Below are positions 25,012 through 33,719 of a stretch of DNA of 56,679 nt, piece after piece (within the stretch, counting starts at the first letter, position 1; each line of letters begins with the position of its first letter). A program made the translations under genes and the position numbers. Origin of the DNA: an uncultured Prevotella sp. (lineage in GTDB: Bacteria; Bacteroidota; Bacteroidia; Bacteroidales; Bacteroidaceae); assembly GCA_946998205.1 (NCBI GenBank), contig CAMPYJ010000016.1, positions 1 through 56,679 of the forward strand, written 5' to 3'. The notes under the pieces are model-generated. The model was not told the origin of the DNA, searched no databases, and was given only the letters and a program-made list of their open reading frames with translations.

Positions 25012-26223
25012 TTACAATCGCTCTTGTTCCACTCTTCCAGGGTATTTATCTAATGCCTCGCGTAGCACGACCAATGCTTTTTCAAGATCGTGTTTGTTGA
25101 GAACATAGGCGATGCGCACTTGGTTGATTCCTGCTCCCGGTGTGGTGTAGAAGCCCGCTGCCGGTGCCATCATCACCGTTTCTCCTTCAAACGAGAACTC
25201 TTCCAGGCACCATCGGCAAAACTTCTCGCTGTCATCCACGGGCAGTTTCGCTACCGTATAAAAGGCTCCCATCGGTATAGGAGAGTACACGCCCGGTATC
25301 TTGTTCAGTCCGTCAATGAGACATTTGCGTCGCTCTACATACTCATCGTACACCGTGCGGTAATACTCTTCAGGCGCATCGAGCGATGCTTCTGCCACAA
25401 TCTGTCCAAGAAGAGGAGGGGAGAGGCGAGCCTGACAGAACTTCATCACGGCCTTTCTCACCTCGATGTTGCGTGTGATCAGCGCTCCGATGCGGATTCC
25501 ACATTCACTGTATCGCTTGGAAACCGAATCAATGAGGATGACATTGTCCTCAATGCCCTTCAGGTGCATGGCACTGATGTATGGCGAACCGGTGTATATA
25601 TACTCCCGATAAACCTCATCGGAGAACAAGAACAAGTCATATTTCTTCACCAAGTCCCTGATTTGGTTCATCTCTCTGCGCGTATACAGGTAGCCGGTAG
25701 GGTTGTTGGGATTGCAGATCATGATGGCGCGGGTATGCTCGTTGATCAGCTCTTCAAACTTTTCAACCTTGGGAAGTGAAAAACCTTCCTCGATGGTTGT
25801 CGCGATAGTCCTGATCTTCGCACCCGCACTGATGGCGAAGGCCATGTAGTTGGCGTAGGCAGGTTCAGGCACAATGATTTCGTCTCCGGGGTTTAAGCAA
25901 CTCATGAAGGCGAACAACACCGCCTCACTGCCACCAGACGTGACAATGATGTCATCGGCCGAAATGTTGATGTCGAACCTTTTGTAATAGCCGGTGAGCT
26001 TCTCTCGATACGACAGGCAGCCCTGACTGGGCGAGTATTCCAAGATGGTTCGGCTGATATGTTTGAGCGCGTCCAATCCAACTTGTGGCGTCGGAAGGTC
26101 GGGTTGTCCAATGTTGAGGTGGTAAACCTTGATGCCGCGCGCTTTTGCCGCAGTCGCCAAAGGGGCCAACTTGCGTATGGGTGACTCCGGCATCTCTAAT
26201 CCTCGAACAGATATTTCTGGCAT
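25012..26223 (-). CDS. Class I/II PLP-dependent aminotransferase
   Basis: A 403-residue fold-type I aminotransferase of the aspartate aminotransferase class. The PLP lysine lies in DSVSKRYSECGIRIG, with the usual NPNNPTGYLY substrate-binding motif and SDEVYREY before it. The frame is open a further 62 codons upstream. The family's usual N-terminus MPEISVRGLEMPESPIRKL begins at 26223; the promoter at 26344 also allows the ATG at 26316, so the start is not certain. The amino acid handled cannot be told from sequence. Confidence 0.9.
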   Translation of the reverse strand: MPEISVRGLEMPESPIRKLAPLATAAKARGIKVYHLNIGQPDLPTPQVGLDALKHISRTILEYSPSQGCLSYREKLTGYYKRFDINISADDIIVTSGGSEAVLFAFMSCLNPGDEIIVPEPAYANYMAFAISAGAKIRTIATTIEEGFSLPKVEKFEELINEHTRAIMICNPNNPTGYLYTRREMNQIRDLVKKYDLFLFSDEVYREYIYTGSPYISAMHLKGIEDNVILIDSVSKRYSECGIRIGALITRNIEVRKAVMKFCQARLSPPLLGQIVAEASLDAPEEYYRTVYDEYVERRKCLIDGLNKIPGVYSPIPMGAFYTVAKLPVDDSEKFCRWCLEEFSFEGETVMMAPAAGFYTTPGAGINQVRIAYVLNKHDLEKALVVLREALDKYPGRVEQERL

Positions 26224-26343
26224 GTTATTCAATATTCTTGCGGGGAGTTGCTTGACGTACTTTTCCTCCCGGTCTTGACAATCGTGCAAGTGAGTGTGGC
26301 GTGTGTCATGACTCATGCCCCAAGCTCGCTTTTTTGTATGGTG

Positions 26344-26351
26344 CAAAGGTA
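26344..26351 (-). promoter_or_regulatory. Promoter (-7 TACCTTTG) of the aminotransferase gene
   Basis: On the minus strand TACCTTTG is a strong TAnnTTTG match, predicting a start near 26337. It rules out the in-frame start at 26409. Confidence 0.65.
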
Positions 26352-26473
26352 ACAAATTAATCTGAACGCCAAATGAAGTGCGGATATAAAATACGAGGGG
26401 TGGCGTCAAATAATGTTATCCATACGTTTCTCACAAGTCGCTCGTTCCATTTGTGGAATTTGCCGATTTTTAC

Positions 26474-26481
26474 TACTTTTG
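26474..26481 (+). promoter_or_regulatory. Promoter (-7 TACTTTTG, -33 TTTG) of DUF4494 gene
   Basis: TACTTTTG fits TAnnTTTG and TTTG at 26450-26453 lies 20 bases upstream. The predicted start is near 26488, about 43 bases before the ATG at 26531. Confidence 0.7.
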
Positions 26482-26530
26482 CATCCATATCATTCAAGCA
26501 ATATAGTAACTTCATTAAAAAGATATAACG

Positions 26531-27007
26531 ATGAGAACAAGAAATGCCAACTGGTTTGAGACAAACGTGCAATATGAGCGTCAGGCAGAAGACGGACTAT
26601 TCGCCAAGGTGAGAGAAACTTATGTGGTTGACGCCTTTACTTTTGGTGAGGCGGAAGATGCCATCACCAAAGAAATGGCGAGCTATTCAAGCGGTGAGTT
26701 CGTCATCAAGAACATCACGCCGGCTGCTTACGGTGAAATTTTCTTCAGTGACAAGGAGAGCGATGATAAATGGTACAAGGCCAAACTGATGTTCATCACC
26801 ATTGACGAGGAGAAAGGTAAGGAGAAACGTACGGCCGTCAGTTATCTGGTTCAGGCCAAGAACATCGAGGGAGCCCTTCAAAACATCGGAGAAGTGTTCT
26901 CAAGCAGCGTGCTCGATTATGTAGTGGCCAATGTTTCAGAAACCAAAATCATGGATGTCTTTGAACACGATTTGAAGAACAAGAACGATGACCAGCCTGA
27001 AGTATGA
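26531..27007 (+). CDS. DUF4494 family protein
   Basis: A 158-residue soluble protein of the Bacteroidetes DUF4494 family, recognised by its opening (NWFETNVQYERQAEDG) and the following VRETYVVDAFTFGEAE. It has no signal peptide or membrane span, is acidic overall, and contains mixed alpha/beta segments. Function is unknown. The YggS gene starts 40 bases downstream and is probably in the same operon. Confidence 0.85.
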   Translation: MRTRNANWFETNVQYERQAEDGLFAKVRETYVVDAFTFGEAEDAITKEMASYSSGEFVIKNITPAAYGEIFFSDKESDDKWYKAKLMFITIDEEKGKEKRTAVSYLVQAKNIEGALQNIGEVFSSSVLDYVVANVSETKIMDVFEHDLKNKNDDQPEV

Positions 27008-27047
27008 ACGGCTGAAATGAATGGGAGTGTGGTTTGTTTAAACTTTC

Positions 27048-27719
27048 ATGATCATGGTTGATGTGGCAAAAAACTTGCACGACGTGCGGAAAAGGCTGCC
27101 CGATGACGTTTGTCTGGTGGCCATCAGTAAGTATCATCCCAAAGAGATGATAGCGAGCGCTTATGCGGCCGGGCAGCGTGTCTTTGGCGAAAGCCGCGAA
27201 CAAGAGCTCGCTGAAAAGGTGGAAGCGCTGCCCAACGACATTGAATGGCACTTCATAGGACACCTGCAAACCAATAAGGTGAAATATATTGCTCCTTACA
27301 TCAGCATGGTCGAGTCGGTCGACTCGCCCAGGCTTTTGCGTGAAATCAACAAGCAGGCGGCTCGCAACAACCGTGTCATTGACGTGCTGTTGGAGTTGCA
27401 CATCGCTGAAGAGGCCACCAAATATGGCTTCTCATTGGCTCTGTGCCGTGATTTCTTGGAGGCCGGCGAATGGCGTGAATTGTCGAATGTGCGTATCTGC
27501 GGACTGATGATGATGGCGTCAAACGTGGACGATGAAGGGCAGATACGCCAGGAAATGCTGACGGCCAAACGCTTTTTTGACGAAGTGAGGAATCGGTATT
27601 TCACCGGCCAGCCATCTTTCAAACAGCGCAGTTGGGGCATGAGTCATGATTACCTCATCGCCGTTGCGTGTGGCTCTACCATGGTACGGGTGGGCAGTGC
27701 CATATTCGGCGAACGCTGA
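27048..27719 (+). CDS. YggS/PLPBP family pyridoxal phosphate-binding protein
   Basis: A 223-residue fold-type III PLP-binding protein thought to handle free pyridoxal phosphate and amino acid homeostasis. The PLP lysine is in LVAISKYHP near residue 27. WHFIGHLQTNK and FGESREQE are family hallmarks, as is the closing MSHDY...STMVRVGSAIFG. A second ATG two codons on (27054) is an equally possible start. It follows the DUF4494 gene and has no clear promoter of its own. Confidence 0.94.
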   Translation: MIMVDVAKNLHDVRKRLPDDVCLVAISKYHPKEMIASAYAAGQRVFGESREQELAEKVEALPNDIEWHFIGHLQTNKVKYIAPYISMVESVDSPRLLREINKQAARNNRVIDVLLELHIAEEATKYGFSLALCRDFLEAGEWRELSNVRICGLMMMASNVDDEGQIRQEMLTAKRFFDEVRNRYFTGQPSFKQRSWGMSHDYLIAVACGSTMVRVGSAIFGER

Positions 27720-27768
27720 ATCACATCATAAAATGATGCAGCATTCTTTCCCTGTCTATCCTTTTTGA

Positions 27769-29550
27769 TTAATAGTGGAAAGGATGAATGTATACTTTCT
27801 TGCCTTCTATGATGTATATGCCTTGCGGCAAGAGCGATTTGTCGGTTCCCATGTATTTGCCATCCATGCTGAAAATGCGTTTGTCGCTTGTCGTTTCTTG
27901 AGAGAATGTAGGCGCGATACCCTGCGTAGATGACTTTTTGAGGAAGTTGAAATAAACGATTCCCTCTTTTTCAGTGATGTCATACATGGGCTTGCCTAAC
28001 GTCGCACCCGTCCACGGTTGATAGTTGGGCAGCGTTGTGTTATCGGTCAGTTCGGTCACATTGTCAGCACCTGGAAACAGATCACCCTTCAGTTGTTCTT
28101 CGTATTTAGTACGGTCATCATTGTACGAGCTGAACAACAAGCCGTTGGCGGGTATCACGGTCATGCGGGGGATGCCTTTTACGTTGTTAACACTGTTGCT
28201 CTCTAAACTAAATGCTTGGGCGTCATAATTAACGTGATACATCATCATGCCATGCCCGCCCAATTTAGAATTCCAGCGTTTGTTCTGAATATTCTGAATG
28301 ATGTAGTATTCCTTTCTGTTCTTCTCCTTGTCAGCATAAATGCGGTAGGCTTTCCCGCCGTCATCAATGCTCTTCAGGGTTACTCGTTGTGCGTCTTGCA
28401 GTTCCTCAATGTTCATCCATCCCATGGCTTCACGTTCCCATGCCGTGTAGGCCGTGGGGCACCACCCGTAGTAAGTATATTCACCGTCGTCCATCAAGCT
28501 CCATGCCTCCATTCCCTGATTGTCGCCCCTTGCACTGGCAAGGGTAGGGTAGAAGTCGGGCAAACCCATGCAATGACTGAACTCATGGCAGAACAGGCCT
28601 ATGCCCGAAATCCATTTTTGCTTAGGGCTTTTCTCGTTGCCAATCAGTTCGTTGCTGATGCCGGACCGATATACCATCTTGCCATCTGCGGTAAGAAACG
28701 GGGCGATGGCTCCTGCCTTTGGCCACATTGTTTCGTTCTTCGCACCCATGTTTTGGCCATACCCTGCGTATACAACGTACACCAAGTCTACATAGCCATC
28801 GTTGTTGGCGTCGTATGCGGAGAAGTCAAGCGAGTCGTCCATGAGCTTGCAAGCGTCGGTAATCATTTCGGTAAACTTTTCGTCTCCACCGTTGGAATCC
28901 GTTCCTCCATAATAAGCAAGCTTGTGAGGAAGTGTCACGGGGCCGTATACGTCAAATCGTGGCGTGAACTTACCAAAGCTCATGTCTTTGAAATATTGCT
29001 GTACGCTGGATGCGTTTCTCTTTTCGCCATGGCCATAATCTTGAGGATGTCCTTCGCCATTGAGAAACTGTTGGAACGATTTGCGGGGATTGGGGAGCGT
29101 GAATGGGGTGTCTTCGTAGGCAGCCAAAATGACAATTGCCCTGGGCGAACCCGCATGCGGAAAGTAGGTCGTGTTTGCTCTCACCGGCTCTCTTCGCATG
29201 GCGCGGGTTTGCAGAAGCGCGCTTGCATGTTCAAAGAAAAGGTTCTTGTCTTGTGCGGCAACCAACTCTTTCTCAGCATCTTGTCGCCCGTTTTCTTCAT
29301 GTGCCAACTGCTTACTCGCCGTTATGTGCCCAAAATTGTCAATCGCTGCGATGTAGAAAGTGTTTTGCTCGCGTACCAAGACAGCACCGTCTTGCGTGCT
29401 GTACCAGTTAAAATGTTCATCTCCATGTTGGTAAACTTGCAGAGAGGTTCCGTCTGGTTGGGTGACGATAAGCGGCATGCGCCATGCTTTTGCAGCCCAA
29501 GAGCAAACGGAAAGTATGAGCGCCAGTGAGGTAAACGACAGCGTTTTCAT
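27769..29550 (-). CDS. M6-family (immune inhibitor A-like) secreted metalloprotease
   Basis: A 593-residue zinc protease with a signal peptide (about 1-19). The M6 zinc motif HEFSHCMGLPD lies near residue 320, and acidic repeats such as YDANNDGYVDLVYVV could bind calcium. The C-terminal 45 residues (RIFSMDGKYMG, LLPQGIYIIEGKKVYI) have the 'DGK...LPQGIYII..KK' pattern of Prevotella type IX secretion or surface tails. It probably degrades host or dietary protein outside the cell. It has its own promoter and is a single gene. Confidence 0.92.
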   Translation of the reverse strand: MKTLSFTSLALILSVCSWAAKAWRMPLIVTQPDGTSLQVYQHGDEHFNWYSTQDGAVLVREQNTFYIAAIDNFGHITASKQLAHEENGRQDAEKELVAAQDKNLFFEHASALLQTRAMRREPVRANTTYFPHAGSPRAIVILAAYEDTPFTLPNPRKSFQQFLNGEGHPQDYGHGEKRNASSVQQYFKDMSFGKFTPRFDVYGPVTLPHKLAYYGGTDSNGGDEKFTEMITDACKLMDDSLDFSAYDANNDGYVDLVYVVYAGYGQNMGAKNETMWPKAGAIAPFLTADGKMVYRSGISNELIGNEKSPKQKWISGIGLFCHEFSHCMGLPDFYPTLASARGDNQGMEAWSLMDDGEYTYYGWCPTAYTAWEREAMGWMNIEELQDAQRVTLKSIDDGGKAYRIYADKEKNRKEYYIIQNIQNKRWNSKLGGHGMMMYHVNYDAQAFSLESNSVNNVKGIPRMTVIPANGLLFSSYNDDRTKYEEQLKGDLFPGADNVTELTDNTTLPNYQPWTGATLGKPMYDITEKEGIVYFNFLKKSSTQGIAPTFSQETTSDKRIFSMDGKYMGTDKSLLPQGIYIIEGKKVYIHPFHY

Positions 29551-29576
29551 TTGAATGGTATGTTTCTTTCCATCGT

Positions 29577-29584
29577 CAAATGTA
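29577..29584 (-). promoter_or_regulatory. Promoter (-7 TACATTTG) of the M6 protease gene
   Basis: On the minus strand TACATTTG fits TAnnTTTG, with a predicted start near 29570, 20 bases before the ATG at 29550. Confidence 0.6.
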
Positions 29585-29735
29585 CGAAAATGGTTTTGAA
29601 TATCAATTGGTTTCGTCTTCTTTCAGACTGTTTGGAATTTATTGTTGGCAAGATTTGAGAACGCATTGGCAATGGGGCTGTCCATCGCATCATCGTCCCT
29701 AAAAATGCGGGACTCTCTGTTTAGTTGGCCAAACC

Positions 29736-29823
29736 CATTGACTTTGACCACTAAAGTTAATGCTATTGGAAGGAAAACCCATTGGGTTTGGCGGTCAAAG
29801 TCAATGGGTTTTCCAGGGCGTTC
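29736..29823. repeat. 22-bp periodic intergenic repeat, locus 4 (four units)
   Basis: Units start exactly at 29736, 29758, 29780 and 29802: CATTGACTTTG, TAATGCTATTG, CATTGGGTTTG, CAATGGGTTTT. The spacer ends are CTAAAGT, GAAAACC and TCAAAGT. It lies between the M6 protease promoter and the DUF1573 terminator. No MITE is adjacent. Confidence 0.8.
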
Positions 29824-29832
29824 TGCTGTCAT

Positions 29833-29870
29833 GAAAAACGGAGCTGTATCATTTCGACGCGGCTCCGTTA
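29833..29870 (-). terminator. Rho-independent terminator after DUF1573 gene
   Basis: On the minus strand AACGGAGC pairs with GCTCCGTT, and the second arm runs on into further T residues. It lies about 20 bases after the DUF1573 stop. Confidence 0.8.
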
Positions 29871-29890
29871 TTCCATAGCGCAGCATTTGT

Positions 29891-30283
29891 TTATTTCTTC
29901 ACCTCTTCCATGACTCCCTCAATGTACAGGCGCGTCATCTCAGGTTCGCCGTTGGTGCGTATCGTGATGGTCTTCTTGAAGTGTCCGGGGAATCTGCCTT
30001 TGCCGTTGTACGTTACTTTTATCTCACCTTTCTTTCCAGGCAGGATAGGTGTCTTGGTGTAAGCCGGCACGGTACAGCCACAGCTTGCCACGGCCTGATT
30101 GACTATCAGCGGAGCGTCTCCCACGTTAGTGAAGGTAAAAACGCATTTCTGCTCAGGCGTGCTTTCGCTGAATTTGCCAAAGTCGTGAGTGATTTTGTCA
30201 AACTTGATTTGTGATTTTTGTTGTGCGTTTACTATGGTAAAACAAGCAAACAGCATCATGGAAAGCATGATCAGTTTTTTCAT
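29891..30283 (-). CDS. DUF1573 family secreted protein
   Basis: A 130-residue protein with a signal peptide (MKKLIMLSMMLFACFTIVNA). The mature domain carries the DUF1573 signature: FTNVGDAPLIVNQAVASCGCTVP followed by PGKKGEIKVTYN, an immunoglobulin-like beta fold (ASH/MSP type) with a CxC pair. It is very common in Bacteroidetes and is probably periplasmic. No enzymatic motif is visible and the function is unknown. It is monocistronic. Confidence 0.92.
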   Translation of the reverse strand: MKKLIMLSMMLFACFTIVNAQQKSQIKFDKITHDFGKFSESTPEQKCVFTFTNVGDAPLIVNQAVASCGCTVPAYTKTPILPGKKGEIKVTYNGKGRFPGHFKKTITIRTNGEPEMTRLYIEGVMEEVKK

Positions 30284-30314
30284 TTACAATCCTTTCTTTT
30301 TAATTCGATACTGA

Positions 30315-30322
30315 CAAAGGTA
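30315..30322 (-). promoter_or_regulatory. Promoter (-7 TACCTTTG) of DUF1573 gene
   Basis: On the minus strand TACCTTTG fits TAnnTTTG, predicted start near 30308, 25 bases before the ATG. The remaining part of the 30284-30597 gap holds no gene that I can support. Confidence 0.62.
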
Positions 30323-30582
30323 TAAATAATTTGATGAGATTCCATGCAAAATTAAGAAATATTATGCTATTCGCTCTTTCAGAATGCCTATTTATGTAAA
30401 AATGTGAAATGAAAAGTGTGTCACAAAGAATTTTAACTTTCTCAGTTGCAGTCACATGGACGGTGGTGAAACGAGACGGGCAGCTGCGTCCCAAACTGCA
30501 AAATGGACTGGCTGAGGGGGCGATGTGAGTGTAAGCAGTTCAAAAATAGTTAATAATGTGAAGATAATCAAGACGAATTGCA

Positions 30583-30590
30583 TACCTTTG
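30583..30590 (+). promoter_or_regulatory. Promoter (-7 TACCTTTG) of DMP19-like/smpB operon
   Basis: TACCTTTG fits TAnnTTTG. Its predicted start (about 30597) falls on the ATG at 30598, so the mRNA would have almost no leader. Confidence 0.6.
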
Positions 30591-30597
30591 CAGTTAT

Positions 30598-31101
30598 ATG
30601 ATGGAAATAAAACTCGACGAAAACGTTCTGCGAAAAGCAGCTGAGCAGGGAACGGACGCGTTCCTAAAGGTGATTGTGGATGCGATGAATGATGCGATAG
30701 GCGGAGAGCTGACGGCCGATACGATGCAACAACTGAACTCGGACCAGATTACGCTGTTGGCTTATCACGTCCTGCGCCAGGAGGTGATGGACGGTGGATT
30801 CGTGCAGCTCATTCATAACGGCTATGGTCCTTTCATCTTCAGAAATCCTTTTGACAAGGCACTGAAGGGCTGGGACATCCACGATTTGTCTAAGATGATA
30901 AGTAAATGCCACAAGTATTACCGTAGATATGCTGCCGAATTGGAGCAAGATTGCTCTGACGACGAGTTTATGGCATTGTTTGAGAAATACCCGGCCTTTG
31001 ACGATTTTGACGACGAATTCGTTGAAAATGAGGAGCGTTGGACAGAGGATGTCGCACGCTATGTGGATGAGCACGTCGGGCAATTTGTAAAGATTGTGTA
31101 A
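30598..31101 (+). CDS. DMP19-like (DUF4375) protein
   Basis: A 167-residue, strongly acidic soluble protein. The middle block (LRQEVMDGGFVQLIHNGYG) is the conserved core of the DUF4375 family, whose studied member is DMP19, a DNA-mimic protein from Neisseria. The C-terminal third is rich in Asp and Glu (DDEFMALFEKYPAFDDFDDEF), which fits a DNA-mimic surface but does not prove it. Tandem ATG codons at 30598 and 30601 are both possible starts, and the predicted leader is near zero. The smpB ATG follows 2 bases after the stop, so the two genes are translationally close. Confidence 0.8.
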   Translation: MMEIKLDENVLRKAAEQGTDAFLKVIVDAMNDAIGGELTADTMQQLNSDQITLLAYHVLRQEVMDGGFVQLIHNGYGPFIFRNPFDKALKGWDIHDLSKMISKCHKYYRRYAAELEQDCSDDEFMALFEKYPAFDDFDDEFVENEERWTEDVARYVDEHVGQFVKIV

Positions 31102-31103
31102 GA

Positions 31104-31583
31104 ATGAATAAGGAAGAACTCGCACTAAGGAAAAAGAGTCCCATACAGATTAGGAACAGAAAGGCGTCGTTTGAGTATTTCTTCATCGATACTTATACCG
31201 CCGGCATCGTGCTCACGGGAACGGAGATTAAGTCCATACGCCTGGGCAAGGCATCTTTGGTTGATGCCTACTGCTACATTTACCATGGCGAAATTTGGAT
31301 TAAAGGGATGAACATCAGTCCGTATTTCTACGGCTCTTACTCCAACCCGGAAGCCAAGCGTGACCGCAAGCTGTTGCTGACGAAACGTGAAATCAGAAAG
31401 CTGGAAGCCGACATCAAGGTGGCAGGGCATACCATCGTTCCCACCTTGGTGTTTATCGACGCGCATGGAAGAGCCAAGGTGGACATCGCTTTGGCCAAGG
31501 GAAAGAAGGAATACGACAAACGGCAGACGCTGAAGGAAAAAGAAGACCGGCGGGAAATGGACAGGGCCGTCAAAAACTTTTAG
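31104..31583 (+). CDS. smpB: SsrA-binding protein SmpB
   Basis: A 159-residue RNA-binding protein that brings tmRNA to stalled ribosomes for trans-translation. The family core is present: NRKASFEYFFIDTYTAGIVLTGTEIKSIR, then the SLVDAYC and GEIWIKGMNISPY strands and the basic C-terminal tail (KKEYDKRQTLKEKEDRRE) that enters the mRNA channel. Length is normal. It lies 2 bases after the DMP19-like gene in one operon. The ssrA gene is not in the window. Confidence 0.97.
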   Translation: MNKEELALRKKSPIQIRNRKASFEYFFIDTYTAGIVLTGTEIKSIRLGKASLVDAYCYIYHGEIWIKGMNISPYFYGSYSNPEAKRDRKLLLTKREIRKLEADIKVAGHTIVPTLVFIDAHGRAKVDIALAKGKKEYDKRQTLKEKEDRREMDRAVKNF

Positions 31584-31657
31584 ATATTGTTTAGTTTGAT
31601 GTTATCTACACAAATCTAAAAAGGTTGAATAAATTTTGTGGTGTCTGTAATTTGGTG

Positions 31658-31665
31658 TACTTTTG
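31658..31665 (+). promoter_or_regulatory. Promoter (-7 TACTTTTG, -33 TTTG) of map
   Basis: TACTTTTG fits TAnnTTTG, with TTTG at 31635-31638 spaced 19 bases upstream. The predicted start near 31672 excludes the in-frame ATG at 31638. Confidence 0.7.
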
Positions 31666-31685
31666 TAGAGTTGGTAAATTTAAGT

Positions 31686-32555
31686 ATGCAGATGAACTTT
31701 AAGAAGAAGAAAAGATGGCATGCCTTGTCAGGGCAGCCCTTAACGGAGCTTGACAAACAAGTGATGTATTGGGAAAGCAAGGGAAAACTGGTTCCCACCC
31801 GCGAAATGGTCAAGACTCCGGAACAGATAGAAGGTATCAGAAAGTCAGGCGTGGTGAACACGGGTGTGCTGGACGAAGTGGCCAAACAGATTCACGAGGG
31901 CATGAACACGCAGGAGATTGATGATATCTGCATGAAATATTGCGAAGACCACCATGCCGTTCCGGCTTGCCTCAACTATGAAGGCTTCCCTAAGAGCGTA
32001 TGTACCAGTATCAATGAGGTGGTGTGTCATGGCATCCCTAAAAAAGAGGATGTGCTGAAAAACGGCGACATCATCAATGTTGACATGACGACCATCGTGG
32101 ACGGCTATTACGCGGATGCCTCGCGCATGTTCATCATCGGCAAGACAACTCCAGAGAAAGAACAGCTGGTGCGGGTTGCGAAAGAATGTTTGGAAATCGG
32201 CGCCGAAGCAGCCAAGCCTTACGGCTTTGTGGGCGACATTGGCCACGCCATCCAGAAACATGCCGAAAAATACCATTATGGAGTAGTGAGAGACCTGTGT
32301 GGACATGGTGTGGGAATAGAATTTCACGAGGAACCTGACGTCATGCACTTCGGTCACAAAGGCACGGGAATGCTGTTGGTGCCGGGTATGGTGTTCACCA
32401 TAGAACCGATGATTAACATGGGAACCTGGAAAGTTTTCATTGATGCTGATGACCCATACGGCTGGGAAATCGTCACTGGTGACGAGCTGCCCAGTGCGCA
32501 GTGGGAGCATACTTTTGTGATGACCGAGCACGGGGTTGAGATTTTGACACACTAA
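31686..32555 (+). CDS. map: Methionine aminopeptidase, type I
   Basis: A roughly 289-residue enzyme that removes the initiator methionine. Ligands of the dinuclear metal site are in INVDMTTIVDGYYADASRM (two Asp), GHGVGIEFHEEP (His), FTIEPMIN (Glu) and the last QWEHTFVMTEHG (Glu). It carries a basic N-terminal extension of about 45 residues (FKKKKRWHALSGQPL) compared with the minimal type Ia enzyme. The start is put at 31686 because the promoter excludes 31638; the ATG at 31692 is also possible. Confidence 0.95.
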   Translation: MQMNFKKKKRWHALSGQPLTELDKQVMYWESKGKLVPTREMVKTPEQIEGIRKSGVVNTGVLDEVAKQIHEGMNTQEIDDICMKYCEDHHAVPACLNYEGFPKSVCTSINEVVCHGIPKKEDVLKNGDIINVDMTTIVDGYYADASRMFIIGKTTPEKEQLVRVAKECLEIGAEAAKPYGFVGDIGHAIQKHAEKYHYGVVRDLCGHGVGIEFHEEPDVMHFGHKGTGMLLVPGMVFTIEPMINMGTWKVFIDADDPYGWEIVTGDELPSAQWEHTFVMTEHGVEILTH

Positions 32556-32626
32556 ATAGCTTTGGCGTTGCAGTGAAGACGCGGAGAAAGCGCCGGCTGT
32601 GACCCGATGAAGGAAAGGATGAAGTT

Positions 32627-33655
32627 ATGAAGGAAGACATATATATATTAGGTATAGAGAGCAGTTGCGATGACACGTCGGCGGCTGTTCTGCGCAATGA
32701 TGTGTTGCTGAGCAATGTGACGGCTTCGCAAGCCGTGCATGAAGCCTATGGTGGCGTGGTGCCGGAACTGGCGTCGCGCGCCCATCAGCAAAACGTAGTG
32801 CCTGTCGTGGATCAGGCGTTGAAGCGCGCGGGCATTACCAAAGAACAGTTAAGCGCGGTAGCCTTTACGCGCGGGCCAGGCCTGATGGGGTCTCTGCTCG
32901 TAGGGGTGAGCTTCGCGAAAGGATTCGCTCGCTCGCTGGGAATCCCATTGATAGACGTCAATCATCTGCAAGGCCATGTCATGGCGCATTTCATCAAAGA
33001 GGACGGTGACGACCATCAGCAGCCTCCGTTGCCATTCCTTTGCTTGTTGGTGTCGGGGGGTAACTCGCAAATCGTGAAGGTCAACGCCTACAACGACATG
33101 CAGGTGCTGGGGCAGACCATTGACGATGCCGCTGGTGAGGCGATAGACAAATGCTCTAAGGTGATGGGGCTTGGGTATCCCGGGGGACCCATCATCGATA
33201 AACTGGCACGGCAGGGAAACCCTCATGCCTACAAATTCGCAGAGCCACACGTCGCTGGTATGGATTATAGCTTTTCGGGATTGAAGACCTCGTTCTTGTA
33301 TAACTTGCGCAAATGGGTGGCCGAAGAACCAGATTTCATAGAAAACCATAAGAATGACATCGCAGCAAGCCTTGAGTTCACCATCGTGGACATCCTCATG
33401 AGCAAGCTGAGAATGGCCGTGAGAGAAACGGGCATCAACCATGTCGCCGTAGCCGGTGGAGTGTCGGCCAACAACGGTTTGCGCAACTCTTTCCGTGAAC
33501 ATGCTGAGAAATATGGATGGACCATCTATATTCCTAAATTCAGTTATACCACAGACAACGCTGCCATGATAGGCATCACGGGCTATTATAAATATCTGGA
33601 CAAAGATTTTTGCAGCATCGACAAACCGGCATTCAGTAAAGTGACGTTTGAGTAA
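32627..33655 (+). CDS. tsaD: tRNA N6-adenosine threonylcarbamoyltransferase TsaD
   Basis: A 342-residue ASKHA-fold enzyme that completes the t6A modification at position 37 of ANN-reading tRNAs. The N-terminus IESSCDDTSAAV and the iron/metal ligands His113 and His117 in VNHLQGHV are diagnostic. The second nucleotide-binding block is VAGGVSANNGLR, and the closing YTTDNAAMIG carries the metal-binding Asp. It is read in the same direction as map, 71 bases downstream; the cinA-like gene follows. Confidence 0.97.
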   Translation: MKEDIYILGIESSCDDTSAAVLRNDVLLSNVTASQAVHEAYGGVVPELASRAHQQNVVPVVDQALKRAGITKEQLSAVAFTRGPGLMGSLLVGVSFAKGFARSLGIPLIDVNHLQGHVMAHFIKEDGDDHQQPPLPFLCLLVSGGNSQIVKVNAYNDMQVLGQTIDDAAGEAIDKCSKVMGLGYPGGPIIDKLARQGNPHAYKFAEPHVAGMDYSFSGLKTSFLYNLRKWVAEEPDFIENHKNDIAASLEFTIVDILMSKLRMAVRETGINHVAVAGGVSANNGLRNSFREHAEKYGWTIYIPKFSYTTDNAAMIGITGYYKYLDKDFCSIDKPAFSKVTFE

Positions 33656-33719
33656 CAAGTCGGACACGTCATGCCAAGGTGTGTCTGATAAGATAAATCA
33701 GAAGGCAACAGTTATAGAA

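Noticed and set aside
28216..29529. 437-codon forward frame
   Set aside because: It is exactly antisense to the M6 protease gene, whose signal peptide, zinc motif and promoter are convincing.
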